A DNA stretch of 14,201 nucleotides from Candidatus Zhuqueibacterota bacterium 4484_87 (GCA_002085355.1 NATN01000050.1:1-14201), one strand, 5' to 3'. Shown: positions 1 through 7,811, counted from the stretch's first letter. The notes: generated by a model from the letters alone, not told the origin. Made by a program: numbers and translations.

Positions 1-1305
1 GTGATGAATGTGGCGACTTTGCCTGGAATTTTGAAATTTTCCTTTGCCATGCCTGACATTCATTGGGGCTATGGCTTCCCCATCGGCGGTGTTGCAGCGT
101 TCGACCTGGAGACCGGAGTAATTTCTCCCGGGGGCGTGGGCTATGACATCAATTGCGGCGTACGGCTGCTGAAAACCGGACTAGCCAGGGAAGACATCCA
201 GCATAAAATCAAAAACATTGTCCAGCGCATGTTTAACTTCATCCCCAGCGGCGTGGGCTCGACCGGCAAGCTCAAAGTGACAAATCAGGAACTTGATCAG
301 GTTCTAAAAAAAGGCGCGCTCTGGGCAGTGGAAAATGGTTTTGGCGATGTCTCAGATCTGGAAAAAATTGAAGAAAAAGGGCAAATGGATGGCGCTAATC
401 CCGATGCTGTGAGCGACCGGGCAAAAAAACGTGGGAGACCACAGTTGGGCACGCTGGGCTCCGGAAATCATTTCGTGGAAATTCAGTACGTGGATCAGAT
501 TTTCGATGAAAATTTAGCTTCGCGTCTGGGGCTTTTTCAAAATCAAATCACGATCTCTATTCACACCGGATCGCGCGGATTGGGACATCAAGTGTGCGAT
601 GATTATATTCGCATCATGATCAAGGCGTCGGAAAAATACTCCATTCATCTCCCTGATCGGCAGTTGTGCTGCGCACCGCTTCAATCACCGGAAGGAAAAC
701 AGTATTTTTCCGCTATGGCTGCTGCGGTGAATTTTGCCTTTGCCAATCGACAAATTATTTCCCATTGGGTGCAGGAAGCATTCATGCGTGCACTGGGAAT
801 GAGCCCCTCAGACGTGAAATTAAGTGTTGTCTACGAGGTCGCACACAACATCGCCAAAATGGAAACGCACATTGTGGACGGAAAATCCGTCAAATGCTGC
901 GTGCATCGCAAAGGCGCGACTCGTGCTTTTGGACCTGGCAATGCAGCGCTACCGGAAATTTATCGCGACATTGGACAGCCCGTGCTCATCCCCGGCGACA
1001 TGGGGCGCTATTCCTATGTACTCGTAGGGACTGACAAAGCGATGGAGCAAACTTTTGGCTCCACCTGCCACGGCGCAGGCAGACTTTTGAGCCGAAAAAA
1101 ATCAAAACAACAAGCGCGCGGCAGATCCATCAGAAACGAACTGGAACAAAAGGGAATTTTTTCCATGGCAGCAAGTCGGGCGACAATGGATGAGGAAATG
1201 CCTGAGGCGTACAAAGATGTCTCTGATGTTGTCGAGGCGGTAGTCGGCGCCGGAATTTCTAGAAAAGTAGCGCGATTGAAACCATTGGGCGTGATAAAAG
1301 GTTAG
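1..1305 (+). CDS. rtcB: RNA-splicing ligase RtcB (5'-partial)
   Basis: RtcB is a Mn2+- and GTP-dependent RNA ligase that joins 2',3'-cyclic-phosphate or 3'-phosphate ends to 5'-OH ends in RNA repair and tRNA splicing in the cytoplasm. The visible 434 residues carry the family's metal and guanylate site: D49 and C52 in a YDINCGVR motif, H157 in GSGNHF, H188 in SIHTGSRGLGHQ, H283 in AHNIAK, and H358 in TCHGAG, which matches the histidine that becomes guanylylated in characterised RtcB. The frame is open at base 1, and family members of about 480 residues have roughly 45-50 more residues before the NVATLPGI motif, so the GTG/ATG at the edge are internal codons and the true start lies outside the window. 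No rtcA or archease gene is seen nearby. The gene ends in TAG, and no convincing terminator follows. The family assignment is near certain. Confidence 0.97.
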   Translation: MMNVATLPGILKFSFAMPDIHWGYGFPIGGVAAFDLETGVISPGGVGYDINCGVRLLKTGLAREDIQHKIKNIVQRMFNFIPSGVGSTGKLKVTNQELDQVLKKGALWAVENGFGDVSDLEKIEEKGQMDGANPDAVSDRAKKRGRPQLGTLGSGNHFVEIQYVDQIFDENLASRLGLFQNQITISIHTGSRGLGHQVCDDYIRIMIKASEKYSIHLPDRQLCCAPLQSPEGKQYFSAMAAAVNFAFANRQIISHWVQEAFMRALGMSPSDVKLSVVYEVAHNIAKMETHIVDGKSVKCCVHRKGATRAFGPGNAALPEIYRDIGQPVLIPGDMGRYSYVLVGTDKAMEQTFGSTCHGAGRLLSRKKSKQQARGRSIRNELEQKGIFSMAASRATMDEEMPEAYKDVSDVVEAVVGAGISRKVARLKPLGVIKG

Positions 1306-1376
1306 TTTATTGTAATAAAGCTTTAAGATTTTTTTTGTCATAAAAAAAAACGACTTTGCAAAATTTCGTGTTTTGG

Positions 1377-1402
1377 CAGTTAACTGTATAGTACAACCTA
1401 TA
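1377..1402. promoter_or_regulatory. Two short dyads in the rtcB-ligA gap
   Basis: The 136-bp gap between rtcB and ligA contains a perfect 10-bp palindrome, CAGTTAACTG, at 1377-1386. It is immediately followed by a second dyad, TATAG-N6-CTATA, at 1387-1402. TATAGT (1387-1392) and TATAAA (1399-1404) each resemble a -10 hexamer, but neither has a well-spaced -35 partner. The region is a plausible promoter/operator for ligA. The call rests only on short symmetry. Confidence 0.25.
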
Positions 1403-1441
1403 AACTTTTAGGATCAAATTCCATATTTTAAGGTCAAACCC

Positions 1442-3457
1442 GTGGATATAGAACAGGCAAAAGAACAAATTTCACAACTACGGAAACAAATCAACTATCA
1501 CAATTACCGTTATTACATTTTAGATGAACCGGAAATTTCCGATGCGGAATATGACCGACTAATGCGTAAATTGCAGGCGTTAGAAAATCAATTTCCGGAA
1601 CTGATCACTCCTGATTCTCCGACTCAGCGAGTGGGCGCTGCGCCATTAGAGGCATTCGAGTCCTACACTCATGCCACGCCCATGCTCAGCCTGGACAATG
1701 GTTTTGACGAAGGTGAAATCAGGGAATTTGACGCACGATTGCGAAAAATGCTGCCTCCGAACGAACAAGTCCAATACGTCGCCGAACCGAAATTTGACGG
1801 TCTGGCAGTCGAACTGGTTTACGAGAACGGTGTGCTAACGGTCGGTGCCACGCGAGGAGACGGAGTTGTCGGAGAAAATGTCACGCAAAATATTAAAACA
1901 ATCAAGTCTGTGCCGCTACGTCTGATCGATCGCGAAATCCCGCCACCGGAGAGATTGGAGGTCCGCGGCGAAGTTGTGATTCCCATCAAAGATTTTGAAA
2001 AATTGAATCTTCGGAGGGAAAAATCCGGGGAGCCGCTGTTTGCCAATCCACGCAACGCCGCTGCCGGATCCCTGCGGCAGTTAGATCCAAAAGTTACGGC
2101 GAGCAGGCCTCTGGACATTTTTTTTCACAGCAGCGGTCAGGTCACGGGCTACACTTTTCGCACGCACTGGGAATTTTTGGACACCATTACCAAATGGGGG
2201 CTCAAAGTTTCACCATTGAAACGGTTGTGCCGATCAATAGATGAGACTTTTGCCTTTTATTCCGAACTCATGAAAATGCGAGAAAATTTGCCCTACGAAA
2301 TCGACGGGATGGTCATCAAAGTGAACGATATGGCGCAACGGGCAACCATCGGAGAAAAAACCCGCAGCCCTCGCTGGGCAATTGCCTATAAGTTTCCCGC
2401 TCGACAAGAAATCACGCAAATCATCGACATCATTGCTCAGGTGGGCAGAACTGGCACGCTTACGCCGGTCGCAATCATGAAACCGGTTCGCATTGGCGGA
2501 GTCGAGGTTAGCCGGGCGACTCTTCACAATCAGGACGAAATCGATCGCAAAGATATTCGTATCGGCGACTGGGTAGTCGTTCAGCGCGCCGGGGACGTCA
2601 TTCCGGAAGTAGTGAAAGTTATCGAGAGTCGTCGTACCGGAAACGAAAAAAAATATCAGCTTCCGAACAAATGCCCTGTATGCGGCAGTCACGTGGTTCG
2701 GCTGCCGGACGAGGTTGCCCATCGCTGTCAAAACATGTCGTGTCCGGCGCAACTCAAACAGCAGATTAAACATTTCGCCAGCCGTAATGCCATGGACATT
2801 GAAGGGATTGGCAATAAATTAGTTGATCAATTGGTCGATTCCGGGTTGGTGAAAAACGCAGCGGATCTATATTTTTTATCAAAAAACCAATGGGCAAATC
2901 TGGATCGATTAGCTGAAAAATCTGCCAGTAACATTATTGATGCATTGGAAAAAAGCAAACGCGTACCGTTGGAGCGTTTCATTTTCGCACTGGGAATACG
3001 TTTTGTTGGTGAACATTCCGCTAAACTGCTCGCTCAGCATTTTCGATCGTTGGAAAATTTGAAAAAGGCAACATACGAAGATTTGCTTGAAATTCATGAA
3101 ATCGGACCGCAAAGCGCGCGTAGCATTGTTGAGTTTTTCGCTGAACCCAAAAATCTTCAAACAATTGAGCGATTACTGGAAGCTGGCGTAACAATCGAAA
3201 AAGGAAAAGAAGCTGACGCCGGTGAAAAGCCGCTCGCTGGCAAAACCTTTGTTTTCACCGGAGCGTTGGAAAATTTCAGCCGCAACGAAGCTGAAAAATT
3301 AGTGGAATCTTTGGGAGGCAGAGCAACTTCCTCGGTCAGCAAAAACACCAGCTATGTCGTAGTAGGAAAAGACCCGGGCTCCAAAGCGGAAAAAGCCAGG
3401 CAATTAGGCGTGACAATGCTTAGCGAAGATGAATTCCTGAAGATTGTCAACCGATAA
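1442..3457 (+). CDS. ligA: NAD-dependent DNA ligase LigA
   Basis: LigA seals nicks in duplex DNA during replication and repair, using NAD+ to adenylate its active-site lysine. At 671 residues it is full length for the family. In order: an N-terminal NAD-binding Ia domain with NYHNYRYY near residue 20; the adenylation domain with nucleophile K117 in a KFDG motif, RGDG at 138-141 and a conserved NAAAGSLRQLD stretch near 205-215; an OB fold; a four-cysteine zinc finger (C411, C414, C429, C434); helix-hairpin-helix repeats at about 450-590; and a C-terminal BRCT domain from about 594 to the end. The start is GTG at 1442, with an AAGG ribosome binding site at 1430-1433 and the N-terminus beginning where LigA proteins normally do. 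All catalytic elements look intact. It probably has its own promoter in the preceding gap. Confidence 0.98.
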   Translation: MDIEQAKEQISQLRKQINYHNYRYYILDEPEISDAEYDRLMRKLQALENQFPELITPDSPTQRVGAAPLEAFESYTHATPMLSLDNGFDEGEIREFDARLRKMLPPNEQVQYVAEPKFDGLAVELVYENGVLTVGATRGDGVVGENVTQNIKTIKSVPLRLIDREIPPPERLEVRGEVVIPIKDFEKLNLRREKSGEPLFANPRNAAAGSLRQLDPKVTASRPLDIFFHSSGQVTGYTFRTHWEFLDTITKWGLKVSPLKRLCRSIDETFAFYSELMKMRENLPYEIDGMVIKVNDMAQRATIGEKTRSPRWAIAYKFPARQEITQIIDIIAQVGRTGTLTPVAIMKPVRIGGVEVSRATLHNQDEIDRKDIRIGDWVVVQRAGDVIPEVVKVIESRRTGNEKKYQLPNKCPVCGSHVVRLPDEVAHRCQNMSCPAQLKQQIKHFASRNAMDIEGIGNKLVDQLVDSGLVKNAADLYFLSKNQWANLDRLAEKSASNIIDALEKSKRVPLERFIFALGIRFVGEHSAKLLAQHFRSLENLKKATYEDLLEIHEIGPQSARSIVEFFAEPKNLQTIERLLEAGVTIEKGKEADAGEKPLAGKTFVFTGALENFSRNEAEKLVESLGGRATSSVSKNTSYVVVGKDPGSKAEKARQLGVTMLSEDEFLKIVNR

Positions 3458-3506
3458 TTAGTGACCGAAAAGCTGCGGCAATTAGATACAGGAAAATCGA
3501 AATTCT

Positions 3507-4388
3507 ATGGGTGATTTATTAGCTGTAGTGCAACCAATCCTCTTATATTTTTTTAACACCTTGGCCTTGACGATAAAAATTCTGGTCGGCTCATTTATGC
3601 CGATTATTTTCGCCTGTATCATCCTGAATTTTCTCGCAAAGGAACAGATTCACCGGCTCTTTCAGATAGGCGGCTGGAACGCAGTAGTGGCAACGTCATG
3701 GATCGGCACACCGGTGCATGAATTAAGCCACTATCTCGCTGCAGTAATCACCAATCACAAGGTCACAGATCTCAAGCTCTTTGTCCCGGATAAGCGGACA
3801 GGGCAATTGGGCTATATGAATCATCGCTTTCAAAACGACAGTTTTTACCAGGCGACAATCGGCAATGCTCTCATTTCTATTGCACCATTTTTCGGAGGTT
3901 CGTTGGCAATCTATTTGTTAACCAACTTTCTTTTTCCCGATTTTTCTCTATTCTCCGAAGCTGTGCCTAAAATTCAGTTTTTCTCTCTCGACAAAATCGC
4001 TGCCCCAAAGAATCTCTCTGTTTTTTTTCAATCTCATGTCGATTTTTTTCGCTATCTCGCGCATACTTTTTTTTCGCACGAAATGGTGCGTAGTTGGAAA
4101 CTTTATGTTTTTCTTTTCATTATGTTCAGCATAGCAAATAATTTGGCGCCATCTCGTTCGGATTTCAATAACTTCTGGGCTCCGCTGGCATTTTTCCTTT
4201 TCGGAGTCTTTCTGCTCAACCTGGCGATTTACCCGCTGCTCAAACATCCGGAACAACTGATGAACGCGCTTTCCGGTCTTTTGTTGCTTTTCATGCCCAT
4301 TCTCTATCTGGCAATTTTTGTCAGTGCTCTTTATCTGCTCATCACTTACATCGTCTTTGGTATTTTCAGTCTTTTTCGGCTCGTCTAA
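3507..4388 (+). CDS. HExxH integral-membrane protein, M50-like putative metalloprotease
   Basis: This 293-residue protein has several hydrophobic segments, at about 10-43, 57-83, 117-143, 196-212, 222-243 and 252-290. An HELSH motif (H71, E72, H75) lies inside or beside a membrane segment, as in site-2 (M50) intramembrane metalloproteases, where the two histidines bind zinc and the glutamate activates water. A GN-AL-ISIAP stretch at 119-127 and NNLAPSRSDF at 211-220, with D219, could supply the remaining M50-like elements. The canonical NxxPxxxLDG motif is not present, so a known M50 subfamily cannot be assigned. No PDZ or other soluble domain is visible. The gene starts 49 bp after ligA, with a weak AGGA 13 bases before the ATG. 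An in-frame TAG at 3483 rules out a longer form. Its 3' end overlaps the convergent threonine aldolase gene by 4 bp. The role is unknown, and cleavage of a membrane substrate is inference. Confidence 0.8.
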   Translation: MGDLLAVVQPILLYFFNTLALTIKILVGSFMPIIFACIILNFLAKEQIHRLFQIGGWNAVVATSWIGTPVHELSHYLAAVITNHKVTDLKLFVPDKRTGQLGYMNHRFQNDSFYQATIGNALISIAPFFGGSLAIYLLTNFLFPDFSLFSEAVPKIQFFSLDKIAAPKNLSVFFQSHVDFFRYLAHTFFSHEMVRSWKLYVFLFIMFSIANNLAPSRSDFNNFWAPLAFFLFGVFLLNLAIYPLLKHPEQLMNALSGLLLLFMPILYLAIFVSALYLLITYIVFGIFSLFRLV

Positions 4389-5419
4389 TCAAATAATTCA
4401 TGCATTACATCAGCAGTGCGTTGAATATCATCACTGTCAACAGCCAGACTCGTCACAGCGCGCACCAACGTTTTCCCAAACGGGACCAATAAGATGTCTT
4501 TTTTGCTCATTTCTTCAACCACTTCTTCTGCGGTTAATCCGGCATTTTCTACGTCAAAAACAACGATATTCGTTTCCACATGTTCGGGCTCCACGTCAAA
4601 ATCAGGAATTTTTGAGATTTCGTGCGCCAGCTTTTTGGCGTTGGCGTGATCCTCTGCCAACCGTTCAATATTATGATCAAGGGCATAAAGCGCCGCTGCT
4701 GCTAAAATTCCCACTTGCCGCATTCCGCCGCCCAACATTTTTCGATATCGATGCGCCTTTTCGATGAATGATTTTTCTCCGACAAGAATAGAGCCAATCG
4801 GCGCACCAAGCCCCTTGGAAAAACAAAACATCACCGAATCAAAATAACGGGCGTAATCCTTGGGCTCAACTCCCGTAGCCACACAAGCGTTGAATAATCT
4901 GGCGCCGTCGAGGTGCATGAGAACCTCATGTTTCCTGGCTATTTTTGAAATCTCCTTGATTTTATCCAGCGGGTAAATGGCACCACTGCCTCGATTGTGG
5001 GTGTTTTCAAGAACAAGGAGTCTTGTTTGCGGAATGTGCACATTGGGTTGACGAATGGCATTTTCGATCTGTTTGGGCTCGAGAATCCCGCGCGTCCCGG
5101 GAATCGGATTAATCTGCACGCCTGCCAGCGCTGCCGCGCCACCGACTTCGTAATTGAAAGTGTGAGATTCCCGTTCAACAATAATTTCATCGCCTGGCAC
5201 AGTATGCGTCATAATCGCAAGTAAATTCCCCATTGTGCCGGACGGGACAAAAAGAGCGGCTTCTTTGTGGAGCAGGTTAGCAACGCGCTCTTGCAACAAA
5301 TTCATGGTCGGATCGTCGCCAAAAACATCATCGCCAACCTCTGCCGCGGCCATTACACGGCGCATTTCTTCAGATGGTTTCGTAACGGTATCACTCCGCA
5401 AATCTACTATCCTATTCAT
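4385..5419 (-). CDS. ltaE: Low-specificity L-threonine aldolase
   Basis: This is a fold-type I PLP enzyme that cleaves L-threonine or L-allo-threonine to glycine and acetaldehyde. The 344-residue length is typical. It begins with the family signature VDLRSDTVTKPS, has GDDVFGDDPT at 29-38, a substrate/PLP region near ENTHNRGSG (138-146), the cofactor aspartate in HLDGARLFNA (D171), and the Schiff-base lysine K202 in CFSKGLGAP. A strong ribosome binding site, GGAGG at 5426-5430 on this strand, lies 6 bases before the ATG. The gene starts 19 bp after the pheA stop, so the two are probably one transcript. Its TAG at 4385-4387 overlaps the TAA of the convergent membrane protein gene. The substrate stereopreference cannot be read from sequence. 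Confidence 0.95.
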   Translation of the reverse strand: MNRIVDLRSDTVTKPSEEMRRVMAAAEVGDDVFGDDPTMNLLQERVANLLHKEAALFVPSGTMGNLLAIMTHTVPGDEIIVERESHTFNYEVGGAAALAGVQINPIPGTRGILEPKQIENAIRQPNVHIPQTRLLVLENTHNRGSGAIYPLDKIKEISKIARKHEVLMHLDGARLFNACVATGVEPKDYARYFDSVMFCFSKGLGAPIGSILVGEKSFIEKAHRYRKMLGGGMRQVGILAAAALYALDHNIERLAEDHANAKKLAHEISKIPDFDVEPEHVETNIVVFDVENAGLTAEEVVEEMSKKDILLVPFGKTLVRAVTSLAVDSDDIQRTADVMHELFD

Positions 5420-5438
5420 TCATCTCCTCCATCTTTTT

Positions 5439-6266
5439 TTATTTAGCCGCCGGGTACGAGCCTAAAATTTTAATGAACTCGGTAATCTCCTTCAGATGCT
5501 CAATGGCATTTTGACAATTTTTCTCTTCCATATTTCCGGAAAAATCCAGATAGAAAAGATATTGCCACGGCTTTCCCCGCAGCGGACGAGATTCAATTTT
5601 TAACAAATTAATGTCGCGCAGAAAAAAGACACTGATGCTTTTAAAAAGCGCGCCGGGAATATGACGCGTGGAAAACACAATGGAGGTTTTATTGGGTTCA
5701 CCAAAGCTAATTTTTTTGGAAGAAATGATCAAAAAGCGAGTGTAATTTTCCTGAAAATCTCCAATCTCTTTTTTCAAGATGCGCATCCCATAATCTTGCG
5801 CAGCAAATTCGCTGGCAATTGCTCCGGTGTTTTTCAGATTTTTCTCGGCGATCAATTTGACGCTGCCCGCGGTATCGTACGACGGGACAAATTCAATTTG
5901 CGGATTTGTGCGAATTAAATTCCGACACTGGTCCAATGCCGCCGGATGGGAATAAATTTTCTGTAATTGTTCAAATTGGACATCTTTCGGGGTGATCAGA
6001 TGCAAAGAAATACGCAAATTCACCTCACCGACAATTTGAATACCGTCTTCTACCAATAAATCATAATTGCGGTGAATGCTGCCGGATGTCGTATTTTCAA
6101 TGGGAATAATTCCCAACTCCGGCTTGCCTCTCCTCACTGCCTCAAAAACATCTTCAAACGATGGCATAGGATGACAAACAGTTCCCTCACCTAAAAAATT
6201 TTTTGCCGCTATTTCACTAAAAGCGTAATGCTCGCCCTGAAATGCAATTTCGTACTTCTGATTCAA
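5439..6266 (-). CDS. pheA: Prephenate dehydratase (PDT plus ACT domains)
   Basis: The enzyme converts prephenate to phenylpyruvate, the committed step of phenylalanine synthesis. The 275-residue protein is the monofunctional form: it lacks a chorismate mutase domain. The N-terminal catalytic region includes IPIENTTSGSI (54-64) and the TRF motif (T176-R177-F178), whose threonine is essential in characterised enzymes. An ACT domain follows from about 193 to 270, with GALF (205-208) and ESRP (225-228), the usual phenylalanine-binding elements; feedback inhibition by phenylalanine is therefore expected from family knowledge. The start codon is TTG at 6264-6266: AAGGA at 6272-6276 lies 5 bases upstream, and the next Met (residue 34) is inside the catalytic domain. 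An intrinsic terminator upstream separates it from the Nudix gene, so a local promoter is expected, although I see no strong -35/-10 pair. Confidence 0.95.
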   Translation of the reverse strand: MNQKYEIAFQGEHYAFSEIAAKNFLGEGTVCHPMPSFEDVFEAVRRGKPELGIIPIENTTSGSIHRNYDLLVEDGIQIVGEVNLRISLHLITPKDVQFEQLQKIYSHPAALDQCRNLIRTNPQIEFVPSYDTAGSVKLIAEKNLKNTGAIASEFAAQDYGMRILKKEIGDFQENYTRFLIISSKKISFGEPNKTSIVFSTRHIPGALFKSISVFFLRDINLLKIESRPLRGKPWQYLFYLDFSGNMEEKNCQNAIEHLKEITEFIKILGSYPAAK

Positions 6267-6341
6267 TTTAGTCCTTTCAAGCTTTCTGTCGAACGACTAC
6301 CTTTTCCCCAAAATTTTTATCAAATGTCTTAACCCAAAAAC

Positions 6342-6387
6342 ATAAAAAAACGCCCCAAATTTTTCATTGACGAAAAAAGGGGCGTTT
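6342..6387 (-). terminator. Intrinsic terminator after the Nudix gene
   Basis: Read on the minus strand, AAACGCCCC (6387-6379) pairs with GGGGCGTTT (6356-6348). Inner pairing between the A-rich and T-rich arms (6360-6365 with 6372-6377) closes most of the loop, and a run of seven T follows (6350-6344). It begins 15 bases after the Nudix stop codon and lies upstream of pheA, so it separates the two leftward transcripts. Confidence 0.85.
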
Positions 6388-6401
6388 ATGTCAACTTTGA
6401 A

Positions 6402-6974
6402 TTACTGATTAAGTTTAAACCATTGCAAGGCGATCAAGGTTTTCGCATCGTTAATTTCTCCGTTTTGCATCATTGCAAAAGCTTTTTCAAAGGAGATTTC
6501 AACCACGCGAATATCCTCGCCCTCTGAAATCACACCGCCTCCTGCAGATGTGTGTTGCGTCGGGGAGATTTCCCCGTAAAAAAGATAAATAATTTCATTG
6601 CTTGCCCCCGGAGAGGGATAAAAATGAAAAATCGGTCGCAAATTACGAACGGAATATCCGATCTCTTCCTGAATTTCGCGGATAATCGTATGTTCGGGCG
6701 TCTGGTGAGCTTCTATTGTGCCGGCAACAATTTCTAAAATCCATGCCCCTTCCGGTTCTTTTGTATAAACCGGATAACGAAATTGCTCTACAAACAGGAA
6801 TGTCCGTTTCGCCGGATTCACAATAATTGCTGCAACCGAATCGCCCCTGTCAACATTTAGTCGAATGAGCTCTTTTGTTAACGAACCATCAAACTTTTCA
6901 TGCTGAATAACGGAACGGTCCACCCGGACAAAATCGTCCAGCAACCGTTCCTTATTTTTTACAATCACTTTCAT
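6402..6974 (-). CDS. Nudix hydrolase, NudK/AdpP-type nucleoside-diphosphatase
   Basis: The protein hydrolyses a nucleoside diphosphate linked to another moiety; ADP-ribose or GDP-mannose is likely from resemblance to the YffH/AdpP family. Its 190 residues match that family's length. An N-terminal swap-type strand region (1-80) is followed by the Nudix box at 85-107, with G85, R99-E100, E103-E104 and G106 in place, so the metal-binding REUxEE core is intact. The box deviates at its seventh position, which is normally Glu but is Gln (Q91), and the usual Ala-Ala before REU is Ile-Ile. SEGEDIRV at 150-157 resembles the acidic C-terminal loop of this family. The ATG directly abuts the TAA of the upstream membrane-protein gene (TAAATG) and has no clear ribosome binding site of its own, so translation probably depends on coupling. 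The exact substrate is uncertain. Confidence 0.9.
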   Translation of the reverse strand: MKVIVKNKERLLDDFVRVDRSVIQHEKFDGSLTKELIRLNVDRGDSVAAIIVNPAKRTFLFVEQFRYPVYTKEPEGAWILEIVAGTIEAHQTPEHTIIREIQEEIGYSVRNLRPIFHFYPSPGASNEIIYLFYGEISPTQHTSAGGGVISEGEDIRVVEISFEKAFAMMQNGEINDAKTLIALQWFKLNQ

Positions 6975-7805
6975 TTAGCGAATCGCTTTATAGTCCAAAA
7001 ACAGCGAATAACACGATATCTGAAAAAGGAAATGATACACTCCCAGCGCAGCGGAAAAAACCGTCACCTGCGCGATACCGTGCATATACCCGACAAGCCA
7101 ACTGGCAAAAAAGAACACCGCTGACGCGATGAAGCTAATCAGCATCATTGAATAATAGAAAACATTGCTTTTTTTGCCGGGATCGGGAATGCTTTGTTTT
7201 CTCCAAAGAAAAGCCGAACGCGCAATATCATCGGGCACACGGCCATTTACGATGTAAAATTCTTTGATCTGATTCATTGCTTCGGCGCTGCTCCACCATG
7301 CTTGTCGCAGCCGAATCATGTGCATAAAATATATCCAGCCGATGATATTTAAAAATATCGCCAAACCGACTAAAAACGAACCTTTGATTCCGGTGAGTTC
7401 TGTCAGATCCATATCCAAAACCCGGGCGCCGACAAAAGAAACAACCGCGCCGGTAATGAGCAAAAAGAAATTAATCATCGAATGCCTGTCATCCATCGCC
7501 TGCCTCGCAGCCTCCCGGATGTAGTCGAATTCTTTTTGCATAATCGAGGAAAATTCAAACGTATTTTCCTGAAGTCTGGGATTTTTGAGTTTTTTGATCT
7601 GATAAACTCTGGATGCTGTCATTTTGCGATAAGCAAAATAAGTGATGAAAATAAACGCTTGTATTACAATTAATAAAATGACCATGGCCTGTTGATGATA
7701 CTCAGGCCGATACAGGAACGCCGTAAAAAGTAAAATCACATTGACGGCGATGACGATGGCGATAAAAATCGCGCGCTTAAATGGGCTGTCCATCGTACCA
7801 ATCAT
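6975..7805 (-). CDS. Six-helix membrane protein of unknown family
   Basis: I do not recognise this 276-residue protein. It has hydrophobic segments at about 11-32, 38-58, 109-129, 142-163, 214-238 and 243-267, no signal peptide cleavage site, and mostly short charged loops. A long charged, probably amphipathic helix (about 83-108, with EFDYIREAARQAMDDRH) leads straight into the third segment. A second soluble segment at 164-212 begins RLRQAWW, continues SAEAMNQIKEFY, and contains a Pro/Gly-rich piece near 205-211. The start is set at ATG 7803-7805, not the in-frame GTG at 7818-7820, because AAGGAG at 7812-7817 sits 6 bases before this ATG and would lie inside the coding region of the longer form. 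The gene is fused at the transcript level to the downstream Nudix gene by a TAAATG junction. A coupled function is inferred from this arrangement only. Confidence 0.8.
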   Translation of the reverse strand: MIGTMDSPFKRAIFIAIVIAVNVILLFTAFLYRPEYHQQAMVILLIVIQAFIFITYFAYRKMTASRVYQIKKLKNPRLQENTFEFSSIMQKEFDYIREAARQAMDDRHSMINFFLLITGAVVSFVGARVLDMDLTELTGIKGSFLVGLAIFLNIIGWIYFMHMIRLRQAWWSSAEAMNQIKEFYIVNGRVPDDIARSAFLWRKQSIPDPGKKSNVFYYSMMLISFIASAVFFFASWLVGYMHGIAQVTVFSAALGVYHFLFQISCYSLFLDYKAIR

Positions 7806-7811
7806 ACTACA

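Noticed and set aside
1306..1340. Possible rtcB terminator (TTTATT-GT-AATAAA followed by a T run)
   Set aside because: The stem is only six A-T pairs with a two-base loop, and the T run starts well after it; too weak to call.
1370..1390. Sigma-54 promoter suggested by TTGGCA
   Set aside because: The -12 TTGC element is absent at the required spacing, both here and at the second copy near 9775.
2234..2773. 179-codon open frame on the - strand
   Set aside because: It is antisense to the adenylation, OB and zinc-finger parts of ligA and has no ribosome binding site or recognisable domain.
4318..4767. 149-codon open frame on the + strand across the convergent junction
   Set aside because: It overlaps the end of the HExxH gene and runs antisense to ltaE; its composition (Gln, Pro, Arg and Phe rich) is that of a shadow.
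4385..6266. pheA-ltaE as a novel biosynthetic cluster
   Set aside because: Both are common housekeeping enzymes of unrelated amino-acid pathways; adjacency with a 19-bp gap is ordinary operon structure.
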